This document shows, piece after piece, positions 15,390 through 24,491 of a stretch of 64,000 nt of DNA. The translations under genes and the position numbers were made by a program. Origin of the DNA: Prevotella sp. (GTDB lineage Bacteria > Bacteroidota > Bacteroidia > Bacteroidales > Bacteroidaceae); NCBI GenBank assembly GCA_016287755.1, contig JAEEWT010000005.1:121001-185000 (forward strand), given 5' to 3'. Position 1 is the stretch's first letter, and each line of letters opens with the position of its first letter. The notes beneath the pieces were generated by a model. That model worked only from the letters and a program-made list of their open reading frames with translations, did no database searches and was not told the DNA's origin.

Positions 15390-16457
15390 TTATTTATTGG
15401 GACGCGAAAGTTTAAAGTGGAACGGTTTATTGAAATGCCGACGGGAGTAGTAGGTTACTGACGGATTCTTCAGATCCATCACCATCGTCCAGGCTGTACC
15501 TAAGAAACCCTCTTTCTGTGATTGCGACACATCCTCGATGGCCTTGGTGAGTTGCTTCTCGCTCATCACACCACCCGACTTACTATACTGGTCGCAAAGA
15601 CGGTCGTAGCGGTCATCACCCTCAACCAGTCCTACATTATGCTTCTCCTCGCATAGATAATGGTTAGTCACGGCCGGCGATTCCGTCACCACCATCTTGT
15701 TATTCACATATTCCACCACCACACTTCTTCCTGAAGCATCAGCAATGGCATAGTGATGAGCAGAACCGATGTCAGAGTGCATGTCTATCCTGCCCAGTAG
15801 TTCCAACGCCTCGTGTACGTTGGCTGCATTTTTCAGCATATAGTTTATGGCCGTCGTTGTGGTAAGGTCGGGCTTACGGGTGCGCTGATGCGTCTCTATT
15901 GAGTCGCCTGCCATCAAATCGGCAATGGCAAGTCCTTTCTCATTGATACCGTCGAGCGCGAAGAACAAACCCGTGAGACACATATATTGGTTTTTGAATC
16001 CCTCCGGTTTGAAGTCATCACCGAATCCGTAGAACTCCACATTAAATGTAGTAATCGACTCATAACCTTGCTTGGGAATCGTGTGAAGCACAATACCTGT
16101 TGCAGAAGGGAAGTCGAAGTTACGCCCCATCAGGACATTGCCCTTAGGCGTTTTGGCAGTAATGGCCGAGCAGCCGTAGCCGTTGGCTGAGGTCTTCACC
16201 TCCGGCTTATAATGACCTCTCGAGAGGAACTCCATGGCATAGCCTGCCAGCTGGTCGGCATTCTCAAAGCCGCCCCGTTCTATCAGACCGGCAAACCCGT
16301 CGTCGCCCTCGTACTCCATATAGTACAGACCTTCATCGAGCTTCTCGCACGACATGGCTCCTTTTACCAGCGGTCCGAACTCTATCCACATCAACACTCC
16401 GGCTACAACAACCAATCCCAACACGCTAAACAACGCAATCTTTAATACTTTCTTCAT
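15390..16457 (-). CDS. linear amide C-N hydrolase (C45 / choloylglycine hydrolase-like)
   Basis: A 355-residue protein anchored or exported by an N-terminal hydrophobic segment (MKKVLKIALFSVLGLVVVAG). The likely nucleophile is the Cys of GYGCSAI, followed by NVLMGRNFDFP, an arrangement typical of Ntn-hydrolases of the penicillin V acylase, acyl-CoA:6-APA and C45 groups. Here the Cys is internal, so maturation would need cleavage just before it, or the protein is a divergent member. Substrate (N-acyl amide, conjugated bile acid or peptide) unknown. Start 16457 is chosen because it begins the signal-like helix and sits behind a strong promoter; a longer frame to 16577 would run through that promoter. 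Confidence 0.75.
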   Translation of the reverse strand: MKKVLKIALFSVLGLVVVAGVLMWIEFGPLVKGAMSCEKLDEGLYYMEYEGDDGFAGLIERGGFENADQLAGYAMEFLSRGHYKPEVKTSANGYGCSAITAKTPKGNVLMGRNFDFPSATGIVLHTIPKQGYESITTFNVEFYGFGDDFKPEGFKNQYMCLTGLFFALDGINEKGLAIADLMAGDSIETHQRTRKPDLTTTTAINYMLKNAANVHEALELLGRIDMHSDIGSAHHYAIADASGRSVVVEYVNNKMVVTESPAVTNHYLCEEKHNVGLVEGDDRYDRLCDQYSKSGGVMSEKQLTKAIEDVSQSQKEGFLGTAWTMVMDLKNPSVTYYSRRHFNKPFHFKLSRPNK

Positions 16458-16491
16458 TGTTATTTTAATCAGTAATGAATATTTGACGCTA

Positions 16492-16523
16492 CAAAAGTAC
16501 AAAGAGTTGCGGAATCTTCCAAA
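16492..16523 (-). promoter_or_regulatory. promoter of the C45-type hydrolase gene
   Basis: TACTTTTG (16492-16499) and TTTG (16520-16523) on the minus strand are 20 bp apart. Confidence 0.65.
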
Positions 16524-16546
16524 AAAACACTCATTTTTAGGTATTG
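16520..16546 (+). promoter_or_regulatory. upstream promoter element shared with the methyltransferase gene
   Basis: The sequence ending CTCATTTTTAGGTATTG, preceded by an A-run and CA, aligns with 27744-27770 (CTCATATTTAAGTATTG) at 21 of the last 24 positions. In both cases the final TTG is the -33 element of a rightward promoter with a 20-bp spacer. Confidence 0.5.
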
Positions 16547-16574
16547 CGCACTTCCTTTTTTCGCCATACCTTTG
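16543..16574 (+). promoter_or_regulatory. promoter of the flavodoxin gene
   Basis: ATTG (16543-16546), 20 bp, TACCTTTG (16567-16574). The ATG follows about 40 bp later. Confidence 0.6.
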
Positions 16575-16614
16575 CACCGTGCTTTTTAAAGTCTTTTTTA
16601 GTCATATAATAATA

Positions 16615-17109
16615 ATGAATGCAACGATTGTAGTTTATGGTTCCTCAACAGGAACCTGCGAGGCTATCGCAGAGAAGATAGCTCAGAAGTTAGGTTGTGA
16701 GGTCATCAACGTGCAAGACCTCACAACCGACGTGGTAAGTAACAACAAAAACCTCATTCTCGGTACCTCAACATGGGGTGCAGGAGAACTGCAGGACGAC
16801 TGGTACGACGGTCTGAGGGTGCTGCAGGATGCTGATCTTTCCGATAAGACCATCGCCCTGTTTGGCTGCGGCGACTGTGAGTCGTATAGCGACACCTTCG
16901 TGGGCGGTATCGGTGAATTATATAATGGTATCAAGGAGAGCGGCGCCACCTTCATCGGTTCCGTGGAGACATACGGCTATACCTTCGATGACTCGGAAGC
17001 TATTGTTGACGGAAAGTTCATCGGTCTGCCTCTCGACGATGTGAATGAGGATGACAAGACCGATTCACGCATCGATGCCTGGATTGCCGCCATCACCCCA
17101 GCATTGTAA
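16615..17109 (+). CDS. fldA: flavodoxin
   Basis: A 164-residue flavodoxin, a small FMN electron carrier that often replaces ferredoxin under iron limitation. The N-terminal FMN phosphate-binding loop reads YGSSTGTCEAIAEKIA. The flavin-stacking loops are TSTWGAGELQDDWYDG and GCGDCESYSDTFVGG. It includes the ~20-residue insertion of long-chain flavodoxins (TYGYTFDDSEAIVDGKFIGL). The start at 16615 follows the promoter; the open frame upstream is non-coding. Just downstream is a strong hairpin (17151-17177). Iron-dependent regulation is plausible, but no Fur box was recognised. Confidence 0.92.
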   Translation: MNATIVVYGSSTGTCEAIAEKIAQKLGCEVINVQDLTTDVVSNNKNLILGTSTWGAGELQDDWYDGLRVLQDADLSDKTIALFGCGDCESYSDTFVGGIGELYNGIKESGATFIGSVETYGYTFDDSEAIVDGKFIGLPLDDVNEDDKTDSRIDAWIAAITPAL

Positions 17110-17150
17110 ACACAGACAGTAGTTCATATAGTATTTGTTTAGTTTTTGCC

Positions 17151-17177
17151 GGTGGTTGGTCATAACGACCAGCCACC
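17151..17177 (+). terminator. strong GC-rich hairpin after flavodoxin
   Basis: GGTGGTTGGTC (17151-17161) pairs with GACCAGCCACC (17167-17177) with one G-U pair and a five-base loop, followed by ATTTT. It could terminate the flavodoxin transcript or act as a leader hairpin for the HMA gene starting at 17201. Confidence 0.5.
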
Positions 17178-17200
17178 ATTTTAAAGAATCAAAAAAAAGA

Positions 17201-17569
17201 ATGAAAAAGATTGTATTAATGATGTTTGCCGGATTGTTCGCCATGAATGTGATGGCAGAGAATGTAAAGTTCACGATTAGTAACATGCACTGCGAGAATT
17301 GTGCAAAACGAGTTGAAAACGCACTGAAGACCAATGAGGCAGTTAGTGAAGTGAAGGTAAATCTGGAGAGTCAGTCGGTATGCGTTAGCTATGATGCGCA
17401 GAAAACAAACGTAGAGGCTATTCAGAAAGCACTTACCGCAGCCAACTTCCAGGCAGAGATTGCCAAGCAATGCGACAAGGAAGAAGGATGCCATCACGAG
17501 GGCACAGAAAACAAGCATGAATGCGGTGGTGAAGGGTGCGGCAACCATCAAGAAAAAACACAGGAATAA
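17201..17569 (+). CDS. periplasmic heavy-metal-associated (HMA) domain protein
   Basis: A 122-residue protein with a signal peptide (MKKIVLMMFAGLFAMNVMA), an HMA domain (res ~22-88) with the metal-binding SNMHCENCAKRVE site (Cys31, Cys34), and a Cys/His-rich tail (CDKEEGCHHEG, HECGGEGCGNH) that could bind further metal. Such proteins carry Cu(I), Hg(II) or similar soft metals; in an exported form they resemble MerP-like scavengers. It precedes the DUF4876 lipoprotein by 19 bp and so probably heads the operon with the TonB-dependent receptor. Which metal it binds is not shown. Confidence 0.85.
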   Translation: MKKIVLMMFAGLFAMNVMAENVKFTISNMHCENCAKRVENALKTNEAVSEVKVNLESQSVCVSYDAQKTNVEAIQKALTAANFQAEIAKQCDKEEGCHHEGTENKHECGGEGCGNHQEKTQE

Positions 17570-17588
17570 TCATTAATTTATAAAGGAA

Positions 17589-18866
17589 ATGAAACAGTTT
17601 ATTAAGTTTGCGCTGGCAGCACTTGTCTGTCCAGTGCTGTTGACCTCGTGCAGTGACGATGAGTCGGAAAAGCGTATAGATATCACATTCAATGCCATTC
17701 CCAAAGTGGCCGGAGCCCTGGATGTATCGGCATTAGCAGGAACGCCTGTTGTGTTCACAGAGGTCCGCAACCAGGAAACCAAATCGTTCAACCTTGATGC
17801 CAACGGTAGCGTGGTGGCCTCTCTCCCCATGGGTGTATATAATGTAGCCATCGAGAAAGCCATCACCAATGCACAGGGTGAACAGGTGGTGATTTCCCTA
17901 CGCATGGAAAATGTTAACGTGAATACTGCAGGTCAGACCATCGAGGGTTTTGTAAACTCACTGCCTGCCAGCGCCTTAGGTAAGGATTTTATCTTCAGCG
18001 AGGTGTTCTTTAACGGTGAGACCAATTCCGGTCGTATGATGCACCCCGACCAGTATATCGTATTGTTCAATCCCACTGAGGATGTGCTCTATGCAGATGG
18101 TGTCTGCATCGGTGTAACAATGCATCTTTCATGGCAAAACAAACAGCTTTGGTACGACTCATACTATCCTGAGCAGGTACCCATCGGCGGATTCATCACG
18201 ATTCCTGGTAGCGGTAAGGAACACGCAGTACAACCCGGTGAAAAACTGGTCATCGCCTTCACAGCCATTAACCATTCCGAGGTGGTGAACGGTGAGATCG
18301 CCTACGACCATGCCGTTGACCTGAGTGGTGCCGACTATGAGATCTATTACGGACCGGATGCCAACGATGTGGATAATCCCGATGTGCCGAATGTGCTGAT
18401 TACCGAGAACGGCGACTCTTATGGATTCTTCTTCCAGCCTCGTGGTTATGTGTCACCAGTTATGTTCCGTCTGGAGAACGGTATGCAAGCCACCATCGAT
18501 GCTTTTGTGAACAGTCATACTACTCTTTCCAAAACTGAAGTGGCTGCCACTGAGACTACACCTGCCGGTGAGATTGACATTCACATTCTTGCAGTACCCA
18601 CTAACGATATCATCGACGGTATTCAAACAAGTGATGTTCCCCAAGATGTGAAGACACGCGTGGTACCTGAAACCGTTGACCGTGGTAAGTTCCTCGTGAA
18701 TGGTTGCCACCGCCAGGAACTGTGTATCCGTAAAGAGATCAAGGTAGGCGATAAGACTTTCTATCAGGACACCAACAACAGTCTTGAGGACATGCAGGAT
18801 GTAAACGAGCGCAAAGCAGCCGGAGCCATTCAAACCGCATTCCCCATTGGTTGGCGTAATAAATAA
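17589..18866 (+). CDS. DUF4876 surface lipoprotein
   Basis: A 425-residue lipoprotein. The signal peptide ends in the lipobox LLTSC (Cys21), and SDDES after it fits the acidic surface-export signal of Bacteroidota lipoproteins. The rest is beta-rich: an N-terminal Ig-like part with PKVAGALDVSALAGTPVVF and a larger region with EVFFNGETNSGRMMHPDQYIVLFNP, typical of DUF4876. Members are found beside TonB-dependent receptors and probably act as surface partners of them. No ligand is known. It sits between the HMA protein and the receptor, 14 bp before the latter. Confidence 0.8.
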   Translation: MKQFIKFALAALVCPVLLTSCSDDESEKRIDITFNAIPKVAGALDVSALAGTPVVFTEVRNQETKSFNLDANGSVVASLPMGVYNVAIEKAITNAQGEQVVISLRMENVNVNTAGQTIEGFVNSLPASALGKDFIFSEVFFNGETNSGRMMHPDQYIVLFNPTEDVLYADGVCIGVTMHLSWQNKQLWYDSYYPEQVPIGGFITIPGSGKEHAVQPGEKLVIAFTAINHSEVVNGEIAYDHAVDLSGADYEIYYGPDANDVDNPDVPNVLITENGDSYGFFFQPRGYVSPVMFRLENGMQATIDAFVNSHTTLSKTEVAATETTPAGEIDIHILAVPTNDIIDGIQTSDVPQDVKTRVVPETVDRGKFLVNGCHRQELCIRKEIKVGDKTFYQDTNNSLEDMQDVNERKAAGAIQTAFPIGWRNK

Positions 18867-18880
18867 TAAGGAGCAAAAAG

Positions 18881-21643
18881 TTGAAGAAGAAACTATCTCT
18901 GTTATTCTCCCTGCTGTGCATCACTGTCGTCACCTATGGACAGACCTGTACGGTAAGGGGTAAGGTTATAACCGACCACGATGGCGAAGCAGCAAGCTTC
19001 GCCATCGTTAGTATCCAAAATCAGGATTTGCGCACCCTCTGCGATATCGACGGTTGCTTTGAACTGCGCGAGATACCGATAGGAAAGCACACGCTCGAAG
19101 TTGAGTGCTTGGGCTATGCCAAACTGCAGTACCCGTTTATGCTCAGCAAGGACACATATTTGTCTCTTCAACTGCAGAGCAGCAGTTTTGCCCTTCCCGA
19201 GTTTGAGGTAATGGCAAAAAAGAGCCGCAACGGCAAGGTCGTTATCGATGAGGCGGCTTTGGAGTATATCCAACCCACCTCGCTGGCCGATGTCATGCAA
19301 CTGTTACCAGGCAGTGTCTATAAAGAGAATAACCTGACGCGGTTTTCACAGATCAGCAGCAGACAGGTAGGTAGCGACGCCAACACTTCACTTGGAGTAG
19401 GAATCATTACCGATGGAGCTCCGATGACTAACGACGGATTCCGCTCGCAGCTGGTGGGTATCACAGAGGGGAGCAGTAGCTACGACAGTGAAGTGCAGAG
19501 TAGGACAGGTATCAATCAGGGTGCTGATCTGCGCATGATATCCACCGACCATATTCAGAGCGTGGAGTTCACGCGGGGAATCTCTTCTGCCCGCTACGGT
19601 AACCTGTCGAGCGGAATGATCAGCATCTCGTCGAAACATGGGGTCACCCCGCTTCGGGTACGTTTGAAGTCTGACCTGAAGAACAAGCTTTTCTATACTG
19701 GAAAGGGCTGGCGACTGGGCGAGAAGGCTGGAACGCTACATGCTGGTATTGATTATCTGCACTCCATCAACGACATCCGTGAAGAAACCGACAAGTTCTC
19801 ACGCCTCACGGGTCAGCTCTACTATAATAACAAGGTACGTCTTGGATCATACAGTATGAATCTGGATGGTAAGCTGAGTCAGACCATTACCACCAATAAA
19901 ATGAAGAAAGACGAGCTGACCTATGAGTACGATGAGACCTATCAAGCCGACTATTCACGCACGGCACTGATGATGAAAGGGAGTTTGACGGTTGGGAGGT
20001 CCTGGTTGGACTTGCTGGAGCTCACCCTGTCTGCCGATTATACTCGCGATCGTATTACACGCCACCGCATGGTTCTCTCTGGCTCAGGACCTATGAACAT
20101 GCCGCTGGCTTATGAAGAGGGAGAGCACGAAGGCATTTACCTGCCACGAAAGTACTATAGCGACTTCTACATCGACAACCAACCCCTGAATATCTATGCC
20201 CAGTTGCATGCAGCCTCACGTGTGCCCCTATTCAGGAATGCGATATTGAGTATGCAGTACGGTGCAGAATATACCAACGTAAAAAACCACGGATCGGGGG
20301 CTGTCATAGAAGATGAGACCCGTCCGCCATTTCCCTACGACAACTCTTTCATGCGACCTCGCCCCAACTATGCTATTCCTGCCTTAGGAACAAGTGCAGC
20401 ATACGTTCAGGCCGACTTCATCTACGATGACAGTCGGCGTCATGTCCTGCTGCTCTCAGCTGGAGGCCGCTCATCCATGCTGATGAATCTTCCATCCGAC
20501 TACCACCTGCATAAGCGCATTCTCACAGACCCGCGTATCAACCTCTCTTACACCCTTGGTGCATTGCTGAAGAACACGGTTCGCATGGGGTTCGGCACGG
20601 AGAGTAAGATGCCCACGCTCGACTACCTCTACCCGGAGAAGCTCTACAAAGACTTCTATATGCTGAATGCTTATACCAACAACCCAGAGCACCGTCACCT
20701 GATTACTTACACCACCATCTACGATATTGCTAATCGTGATCTGAAGGCCAACAAGAACAGGAAAATGGAGGTGGGATGGGACATCGACTACCAAGGACTG
20801 AGTCTCTCGTTCACCGCCTTTTACGAGCAGTCGGATGCGGGCTTTGAGTACTTCACGGAGTATCATCCTCTTACCTACGATTTCTACACCACATTGAAAC
20901 CAGGTGTTAACATCGCCGACCGCACTCCGCAGAAGAGCGACTACGTAAAAGAAAAGTATAGTCTTTTTACTACATCGCAGCACGTAATGAATTCCAGTAA
21001 GGTAACAAAACGAGGACTCGAATACCGACTTGTCCTGCCGAAAATAAAGCCTTTGCTTACCACTGTCGAGATCAACGGCGCCTATTATCAGACTGATTAT
21101 GCCTCATCGCTGCCCTTGTATTATTATCCTGCTGTTAAGATCGGCGGTAAGGAATACCCTTACGTTTGCATCTATGATAACGGGGCCAAGAACCAGTACA
21201 GAAGGTTCAACTCCAATATATGGCTCAACACTCATATCCCTAAGTTCAAGCTGTTCCTGACGAACTACTTCCAGATGGTGTGGCTAAACACCTCGCAGTA
21301 TCAGGACAACCACAACTACATCCCACAGGAATACATGGACATGAGCGGTGCGCGTCTCCAGGTAGATGATCGTATCCGTGCCATGATTACTGCCGACGAC
21401 GGCGTTTTCCGTTATTTCCGTCGAACCATCCTGCCCGTCAAGTATGCCCGCAATGAGAAGCCAGTATCGCTGCTCTGGAATATCAAGGCCACCAAAGAGT
21501 TCAAGAAAGGCACCAAACTCTCATTCTTCGTTAACGGACTGTTGGACATCAGTCCTAAATATCTCTCGGGCAGTAAGATTACCCAGCGCGAGTGGCATGA
21601 CCCCTATTACGGATTAGAACTCTATTTCAATTTCGATTTATGA
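18881..21643 (+). CDS. TonB-dependent outer-membrane receptor
   Basis: A 920-residue receptor. It has a signal peptide (KKKLSLLFSLLCITVVTYGQ), a CarboxypepD_reg-like domain (~24-95), a plug domain (~105-245; SLADVMQLLPGS, IISTDHIQSVEFTRGISSARYGNLSSGMI-like region) and a C-terminal ~22-strand barrel ending in aromatic ELYFNFDL. It starts with TTG at 18881: the ribosome-binding site AAGGAGC precedes it, and no ATG lies near the signal peptide. Its stop overlaps the ATG of the DUF6850 gene (ATGA). Energy comes from TonB-ExbBD encoded elsewhere. Ligand unknown; the HMA gene suggests metal or metal complex. Confidence 0.85.
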   Translation: MKKKLSLLFSLLCITVVTYGQTCTVRGKVITDHDGEAASFAIVSIQNQDLRTLCDIDGCFELREIPIGKHTLEVECLGYAKLQYPFMLSKDTYLSLQLQSSSFALPEFEVMAKKSRNGKVVIDEAALEYIQPTSLADVMQLLPGSVYKENNLTRFSQISSRQVGSDANTSLGVGIITDGAPMTNDGFRSQLVGITEGSSSYDSEVQSRTGINQGADLRMISTDHIQSVEFTRGISSARYGNLSSGMISISSKHGVTPLRVRLKSDLKNKLFYTGKGWRLGEKAGTLHAGIDYLHSINDIREETDKFSRLTGQLYYNNKVRLGSYSMNLDGKLSQTITTNKMKKDELTYEYDETYQADYSRTALMMKGSLTVGRSWLDLLELTLSADYTRDRITRHRMVLSGSGPMNMPLAYEEGEHEGIYLPRKYYSDFYIDNQPLNIYAQLHAASRVPLFRNAILSMQYGAEYTNVKNHGSGAVIEDETRPPFPYDNSFMRPRPNYAIPALGTSAAYVQADFIYDDSRRHVLLLSAGGRSSMLMNLPSDYHLHKRILTDPRINLSYTLGALLKNTVRMGFGTESKMPTLDYLYPEKLYKDFYMLNAYTNNPEHRHLITYTTIYDIANRDLKANKNRKMEVGWDIDYQGLSLSFTAFYEQSDAGFEYFTEYHPLTYDFYTTLKPGVNIADRTPQKSDYVKEKYSLFTTSQHVMNSSKVTKRGLEYRLVLPKIKPLLTTVEINGAYYQTDYASSLPLYYYPAVKIGGKEYPYVCIYDNGAKNQYRRFNSNIWLNTHIPKFKLFLTNYFQMVWLNTSQYQDNHNYIPQEYMDMSGARLQVDDRIRAMITADDGVFRYFRRTILPVKYARNEKPVSLLWNIKATKEFKKGTKLSFFVNGLLDISPKYLSGSKITQREWHDPYYGLELYFNFDL

Positions 21644-23307
21644 CACATCATTTACGAATATATCTTCTTCTCATCATCTTGATGCTGAGCTCTCAAATAT
21701 CCGGTCAGCAACTGCTCGACCGTGTGAACAACCCTCTGTCGCCTGCAGAAGAGCGTTACAAGTCAACCCAAGCCGATTTACAGCTGCTCAGCACGATAGA
21801 ATTATATGCGAACCCTGCCTATACCCAATGGAACAACCAACGGGATAGTAGCAGAAGCCAGCGTTCGGCCATTGTCTATGCAGGAACGACCGGGGCTGAT
21901 AGCAAGGGTGACTTCCTTCCCTATGAGGGGAACGGCTCGACCGACTATCGTGTGGGGGCCTATGGAGAATATACCACTACTCATAGTGGTACACTCTCTG
22001 GATGCATACAGTATGCGCAAGGCAGTCATCGGCACATTGGATGGAACGCTACCCGCCTGCCAGAGCTATTTCTTCCTTATATCTCAACCGACTCTTGTGG
22101 GGGAACCTTCAAGTTCGACAGCTATTATGCTGAAGGCAACTACGGTTTCACACTGAAGGAGTGGACATTGGGCGTGAAGGGTTCTTTCTATGGGGAACAG
22201 GCTTTCCGTCTGACTGATCCACGAGCGCTGAACAACACCACCTGGTTGAGATTCAACGTTGGTGCTGCACGTGAAATAAACGGTCACCAGCTGATGGCCG
22301 ATGCAGGTTATGGTCGCAACAAGCAACACATGCAGCTACGCTATTGGCGCCCAGGTCAGCAGGATCGTTTTTTCGTGTGCTATGGTTTCGGACTTTACGA
22401 CACCCGCCAGAGCGGCGTATCGTTTGGTAAGTCGCGCATGTACTATATCCATGAATACAATGCCCGACTGCAATATCTGTCGCCTCAGGACGCACCCTTG
22501 AGGCTTCATGCGTCCGTTGCCTACAGCTATGACCACATGCAGACTGAGGAGAGCGATATCTATGATCTCTATGAGTCGAAGACGCATACCCTGTGGCCAC
22601 TGCTATTCCTGACCTACCACCCAGATGGTCTGTGGCAGTTAGAGCTGTCAGCTGCGGGAAGACTGGCAAGTAGGAAAGGCTATGAGAACATCATTGAGGA
22701 ATACCTCATCGACAAGGAGAACAATATCTATGATTTCCGCACCATTGACACACGACAGAACTACGGCAGGGACACCCATCAGCTGACTGCTGCAGCGAAA
22801 GTGTCAAGACTGATAGGGAACATGTCGATAGGACTGCAAGGCGGACTCACCTCCGATGGTTACAAAGAGACCTACAAGTCGGGCAACTACTGTATCAAGG
22901 TTCATACATTGACACCCCACGCCAAGCTGTCGGCAAACTGGCAGGGTAAGCGCGACGGAATAGATCTCAGCATACTGTATGCCCGTCAGGAAGTAGGCAG
23001 TCACGACTACAATGTCAGTCTGCTAAACCAGCAGATTGCCCATCTTGATTTCCAACACGCTTTTGCTCCATACGCCTACCACGCAGCTCATCTCAACAAG
23101 TGGTTAGCAGACGTAACATGGCAACACCAGACAAAATACCTGACGGTAGGCGTGAACGGAAAAGTCAGTCTTGTGAACGGTCATCGGCTAGATGACGTGA
23201 ACTACACCGGCAGTGTCGGATTCCCGTCATCAGCTCCCATGATATCCCCCATGGCTGACACCCATCAGGAGAGATGGGGCAGCGTCACCGTATTCGTACA
23301 ATTCTGA
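21640..23307 (+). CDS. DUF6850 outer-membrane beta-barrel protein
   Basis: A 555-residue exported beta-barrel. The signal peptide is HHLRIYLLLIILMLSSQISGQ; the rest is a series of amphipathic strands with alternating aromatic residues and ends with SVTVFVQF, a typical last strand with terminal Phe. It belongs to the DUF6850 family, commonly next to DUF4876 and a TonB-dependent receptor, as here. The 4-bp overlap with the receptor gene indicates translational coupling. Role unknown; a second porin-like channel or accessory to the receptor is possible. Confidence 0.75.
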   Translation: MTHHLRIYLLLIILMLSSQISGQQLLDRVNNPLSPAEERYKSTQADLQLLSTIELYANPAYTQWNNQRDSSRSQRSAIVYAGTTGADSKGDFLPYEGNGSTDYRVGAYGEYTTTHSGTLSGCIQYAQGSHRHIGWNATRLPELFLPYISTDSCGGTFKFDSYYAEGNYGFTLKEWTLGVKGSFYGEQAFRLTDPRALNNTTWLRFNVGAAREINGHQLMADAGYGRNKQHMQLRYWRPGQQDRFFVCYGFGLYDTRQSGVSFGKSRMYYIHEYNARLQYLSPQDAPLRLHASVAYSYDHMQTEESDIYDLYESKTHTLWPLLFLTYHPDGLWQLELSAAGRLASRKGYENIIEEYLIDKENNIYDFRTIDTRQNYGRDTHQLTAAAKVSRLIGNMSIGLQGGLTSDGYKETYKSGNYCIKVHTLTPHAKLSANWQGKRDGIDLSILYARQEVGSHDYNVSLLNQQIAHLDFQHAFAPYAYHAAHLNKWLADVTWQHQTKYLTVGVNGKVSLVNGHRLDDVNYTGSVGFPSSAPMISPMADTHQERWGSVTVFVQF

Positions 23308-23324
23308 ACAGGTTTGGTTCAGAA
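23302..23324. terminator. bidirectional hairpin between convergent genes
   Basis: TTCTGAAC (23302-23309) and GTTCAGAA (23317-23324) pair perfectly with a seven-base loop, and include or overlap both converging stop codons (23305-23307 and 23319-23321). No strong T-run; a modest terminator. Confidence 0.45.
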
Positions 23325-24491
23325 GCTGTATTTCAATTTCAAAAACACTTCCGAGTTCCTGTCATAGACCGTGAACATTCCTCTATCGGCATGGAAAAAA
23401 TCATATCCCAAGGTGGCATGCAACTGATCGTTCAGGGCATAATCGGCACTGAGCCGGTTGTAAATGCCACCATGGGTTACATCGATATAGGCAAAACTCT
23501 GCAAGGCAAGGGTGTTGTGCAGCAGTTCTTTGGAGATGCGTAAGGTGGCCAGACCCGTATTGCGATGGTCACCCCATGCCACATATTTGTGGGCATACTG
23601 CGCAGACAACGACCAATCGTTACCTGCATACCAGTCTAATCCTATCAATGCATTCGTTGATGCTGCTCTGGGAACCGTTTGATACGTCGGTGACTGGTTG
23701 GCCTGTGCCTCATCCAGATATTCTGCCACCTCGCCCCTTACCACGAACTTACCAACAGGTACCGAAACATCTCCACCCAGCATCGTCATACGCCGATACA
23801 CGCCAACGCCCTGACTGATTACGGGCATCTTATTCCACGTATGAAGGGCCGATAGCGAGAAGTCTATACCACTGAGGAAGAACGACAGTCGGCCACCATA
23901 TTCCATATTACAAAACCGGTGACTGGGTTCATCACCTATGGGCAGTTTTCCAACCGACCAAGGATTCTTGTCATCGGTAGGTAGCTCGAAGAAACTACTC
24001 ACAGGTACGGCTACCGCCTCCAGACTCCATTTCTCCTGCGAATAGCGCACACGCAGTCCTCCTACGGGAATGCGGATATCATCATAATCCTGCGCCAGGA
24101 ATTCCGTATAGTCCATCGGGGAGATAATATCCGTTAATCGGAGACCATCGGCTACGCCCCATGCAATAATCTGCCGACCAGCCCTCAGGTCAAACCGATC
24201 ATCCGAATAATACCCATACGCCTCACGCAGCTGCAACCCCGTACGGTCTTTCAATATGGCATTATACACCAGGTTGGCCGACACGAATGCACCGGCATGC
24301 CCTTTTTCTATGGTCACCTCACCCCGCACCCGGGTTCTCGATGACATCCAGTCGTTCGGTTCATCCGTACGAAGGGCATGATAGGTATCCACAAACCCCT
24401 TCACGCCGATTTGCAAAGAATCCTCGTCCTGAGCTTGGACAGGACGAGGAAAAGCGCATAAGAGCGCTGCGATCATCATTACAGATTTCAT
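23319..24491 (-). CDS. outer-membrane porin-like barrel, DUF1302-like
   Basis: A 390-residue exported beta-barrel (signal peptide [21 protein letters not shown]), with [12 protein letters not shown] at the mature start, regular strands and a C-terminal Phe ([10 protein letters not shown]). The segment [32 protein letters not shown] resembles DUF1302 proteins, which form outer-membrane channels next to RND/MMPL exporters. It overlaps the LolA-like gene by 4 bp and is third in the RND operon, so it may be the outer-membrane component of that exporter. Confidence 0.7.
   Translation of the reverse strand: MKSVMMIAALLCAFPRPVQAQDEDSLQIGVKGFVDTYHALRTDEPNDWMSSRTRVRGEVTIEKGHAGAFVSANLVYNAILKDRTGLQLREAYGYYSDDRFDLRAGRQIIAWGVADGLRLTDIISPMDYTEFLAQDYDDIRIPVGGLRVRYSQEKWSLEAVAVPVSSFFELPTDDKNPWSVGKLPIGDEPSHRFCNMEYGGRLSFFLSGIDFSLSALHTWNKMPVISQGVGVYRRMTMLGGDVSVPVGKFVVRGEVAEYLDEAQANQSPTYQTVPRAASTNALIGLDWYAGNDWSLSAQYAHKYVAWGDHRNTGLATLRISKELLHNTLALQSFAYIDVTHGGIYNRLSADYALNDQLHATLGYDFFHADRGMFTVYDRNSEVFLKLKYSF

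Noticed and set aside
16354..16614. Upstream extension of the flavodoxin frame
   Set aside because: It covers both divergent promoters and encodes nothing like a flavodoxin; the real start is 16615.
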